Shown here in pieces: positions 62,663 to 64,000 of a DNA stretch of 64,000 nucleotides. The notes below the pieces were generated by a model. The model saw only the letters and a program-made list of their open reading frames with translations. It was not told the origin of the DNA and made no database searches. Source of the stretch: Chitinophagaceae bacterium UBA1953 (lineage in GTDB: Bacteria > Bacteroidota > Bacteroidia > Chitinophagales > Chitinophagaceae); NCBI GenBank assembly GCA_002336115.1, contig DDEN01000001.1, positions 1 to 64,000 on the forward strand, written 5' to 3'. Position numbers and translations under genes: made by a program. Within the stretch, counting starts at the first letter, position 1. Each line of letters begins with the position of its first letter.

Positions 62663-64000
62663 TTATACTCCAAACGGATAGGTTTCCGGTACAAGATGAA
62701 CATCGGGCAGAGTATGTAACGGGTACAATGCTCTTGTTTCGTTAAAATAAATAAACGCATCGTACCTGAGCGGTAAGATGGTGGGTACGTAACTGCTGAA
62801 TTTTTCATAATGCGGCTGGTAAACCACCCCAATTGCACGATGCCCGATATGATGTTCCATTAACTGATCACTGGCCGAAAAATCATCCATCAGTAATAAC
62901 TTGTTTTCTTTACCAGCCTGGTGAAGCATCCATTCCCAGCTTCCTTTTTTTGCTTCAGGAACCTGAATAACCTGTACAGGCGCTCTCCAGTTGTTTCCTG
63001 CCATAACTGTTCCTTCATACGAGCCAAAACCAACAAGCACAACTCCTTTTTCATGATGTTTTATACGGGTTAACTCTCCAATATTAAACATGCTTTCCTC
63101 AATCATATTGGTAGCTCTTGCGTCGCCTATATGTGTATTATGCGCCCAGATAATTGCTTTTGACTCTGGGCCATGAAATTCAAGCAGCCTTTCCAATGTA
63201 TCGGCCATGTGCCTTTCCCTTATGTTCCAGCTATGTGCTCCGCCAACCATCATTGCCCGGTAATATTTTTCTGCATTCACTGCTATTACAGAGTTCTGTT
63301 CAGCATGAAGTGCATTTTCATGATCGGTGCTGTAAACCGGTAGTTTTTCCCTGATGCTTTTTAACAGATTCACTACTTCATCTTCACATAGCTGGGGAAC
63401 AAGCCGTAAAGCTTCGGTATGTGCTTTTCCCTCATCTTTCCAGTATGGTTCAAAACAGTGAAAGGCTTCTTCTGCAAGCTTGAAAGTATTTATATCAGTT
63501 TGCCTGAGGTATTGAAGAATGTTTTCCATACTTTCCCATAAGCCGTAAACATCCAACCCAAAAAATCCCACCTTCTGTTCAGGTTGTAAAACCAAATTGT
63601 GTTTATACATCCAATCGGCAAGTGAAACAGTTTCCCAGTTAGCCCACATCCATGTTGGCCAGCGGTTGAAACTGTGCAGAATTTTAAAAGCAGATGAATG
63701 TATGGTATCATAACCCTTTACAAAACGGTTAAGTTTATAACAATCGGGCCAATCGCCTTCAACAGCAACGAAACTGAACCCTTTTTCATCAATAAGTCGG
63801 CGTGTGATATAATTTCTCCATGTATAAAATTCATGAGTGCCATGCGTTGCTTCACCAAGCATAACAATTCTTGCATCACCGATGCGGGTAAACAAAGGCT
63901 CAAGCTCAGCTTCGTTATGTAAAAGATAACTTTCCTCCCTGATTGTATGAATTACTTCGGCTTCATTAAGCGTAGTTTCCTTTGGAAAATTATACTTCAT
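62663..64000 (-). CDS. Erythromycin-esterase-family protein
   Basis: A 445-residue hydrolase of the EreA/succinoglycan-type family. GDARIVMLGEATHGTHEFYTWR (His/Glu active-site region, about residue 48), VAVEGDWPDCYKLNRFV, and later HNTHIGDARATNMI are present. The first base of the window's last codon gives ATG 64000, and this reads as a natural start, but extension outside the window cannot be excluded. True erythromycin resistance is not implied: most members have other substrates. Confidence 0.85.
   Translation of the reverse strand: MKYNFPKETTLNEAEVIHTIREESYLLHNEAELEPLFTRIGDARIVMLGEATHGTHEFYTWRNYITRRLIDEKGFSFVAVEGDWPDCYKLNRFVKGYDTIHSSAFKILHSFNRWPTWMWANWETVSLADWMYKHNLVLQPEQKVGFFGLDVYGLWESMENILQYLRQTDINTFKLAEEAFHCFEPYWKDEGKAHTEALRLVPQLCEDEVVNLLKSIREKLPVYSTDHENALHAEQNSVIAVNAEKYYRAMMVGGAHSWNIRERHMADTLERLLEFHGPESKAIIWAHNTHIGDARATNMIEESMFNIGELTRIKHHEKGVVLVGFGSYEGTVMAGNNWRAPVQVIQVPEAKKGSWEWMLHQAGKENKLLLMDDFSASDQLMEHHIGHRAIGVVYQPHYEKFSSYVPTILPLRYDAFIYFNETRALYPLHTLPDVHLVPETYPFGV

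Noticed and set aside
62663..64000. Erythromycin resistance gene
   Set aside because: Family name only; most members act on other substrates and there is no resistance context.

Overview
The window looks like a chromosomal segment of a Bacteroidota bacterium, most likely family Chitinophagaceae. The reasons are an AT-rich genome with long UTRs, several promoters fitting the Bacteroidota -7 element TAnnTTTG (upstream of sufB, the tetR-type gene, the DUF177 gene and a PAS histidine kinase), many Bacteroidota-typical families (DUF2723, DUF3810, DUF2891, BrxA/BrxB bacilliredoxin, SSS symporter with a small partner protein) and the order rpmF-plsX after a DUF177 gene. No rRNA, CRISPR array, integrase or transposase was seen. 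One tRNA gene, tRNA-Lys(UUU), is present. All family names are from my reading of motifs, not from searches.

Layout. 1-1.7 kb: tail of a probable ribosomal-protein gene, carA and aroQ. 1.7-6 kb (minus): a tightly coupled cluster of M42 peptidase, a 57-residue membrane protein, a methyltransferase and a membrane sulfatase-like enzyme. 6-15.7 kb: a UbiA-like membrane protein, a lipoprotein, a LuxE-like protein, an RlmK/RlmI-like methyltransferase, a hybrid histidine kinase, an SSS symporter, a methyltransferase and an OmpA-like lipoprotein. 15.8-17.9 kb: ORF6N protein, a ParE-type toxin-antitoxin pair and small membrane or lipoproteins. 18.2-26.1 kb: a complete SUF iron-sulfur operon (sufB, C, D, S, E, a DUF59 protein, a bacilliredoxin and an Rrf2 regulator) with a GxxExxY gene inserted between sufD and sufS. 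26-33 kb: an orphan coiled-coil gene, mtaB, a DUF4258 protein, an acyltransferase, priA and an AbiH-type phage-defence gene broken by one amber codon. 33-38.2 kb: an autoregulated-looking tetR/tolC/emrA/emrB efflux operon and a universal stress protein. 38.3-45.3 kb: housekeeping genes (murB, dcd, phosphopantetheinyl transferase), a frameshifted GNAT gene, DUF2891 and DUF3810 proteins and a Hcp-like protein with a signal peptide. 45.4-52.4 kb: DUF177, rpmF, plsX, tRNA-Lys, an SDR, a SAM hydrolase/halogenase-family protein and a large DUF2723 membrane protein. 52.5-53.5 kb: a repeat-rich island. 54-57 kb: a VWA / AAA+ pair split by a second GxxExxY gene. 57-64 kb: an outer-membrane-like protein, M90 peptidase, DUF2130 protein, PAS kinase plus REC-CRP regulator and an erythromycin-esterase-like protein.

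Most notable. The two GxxExxY (PD-(D/E)XK-like) genes are each enclosed by near-perfect terminal inverted repeats of about 25 bp. The two repeat pairs are unrelated in sequence to each other. Each cassette (474 and 462 bp) lies exactly between the stop codon of one operon gene and the start codon of the next. A solo copy of one end and a gene-less pair of a similar type lie nearby in the suf operon. Together they suggest a family of minimal nuclease-bearing mobile cassettes. Also worth a look: a tandem 20-bp palindromic operator over the suf promoter, a coupled small-protein/methyltransferase/sulfatase module, the amber-interrupted AbiH gene, the exported Hcp-like protein and a possible small transcript near 38.4 kb.
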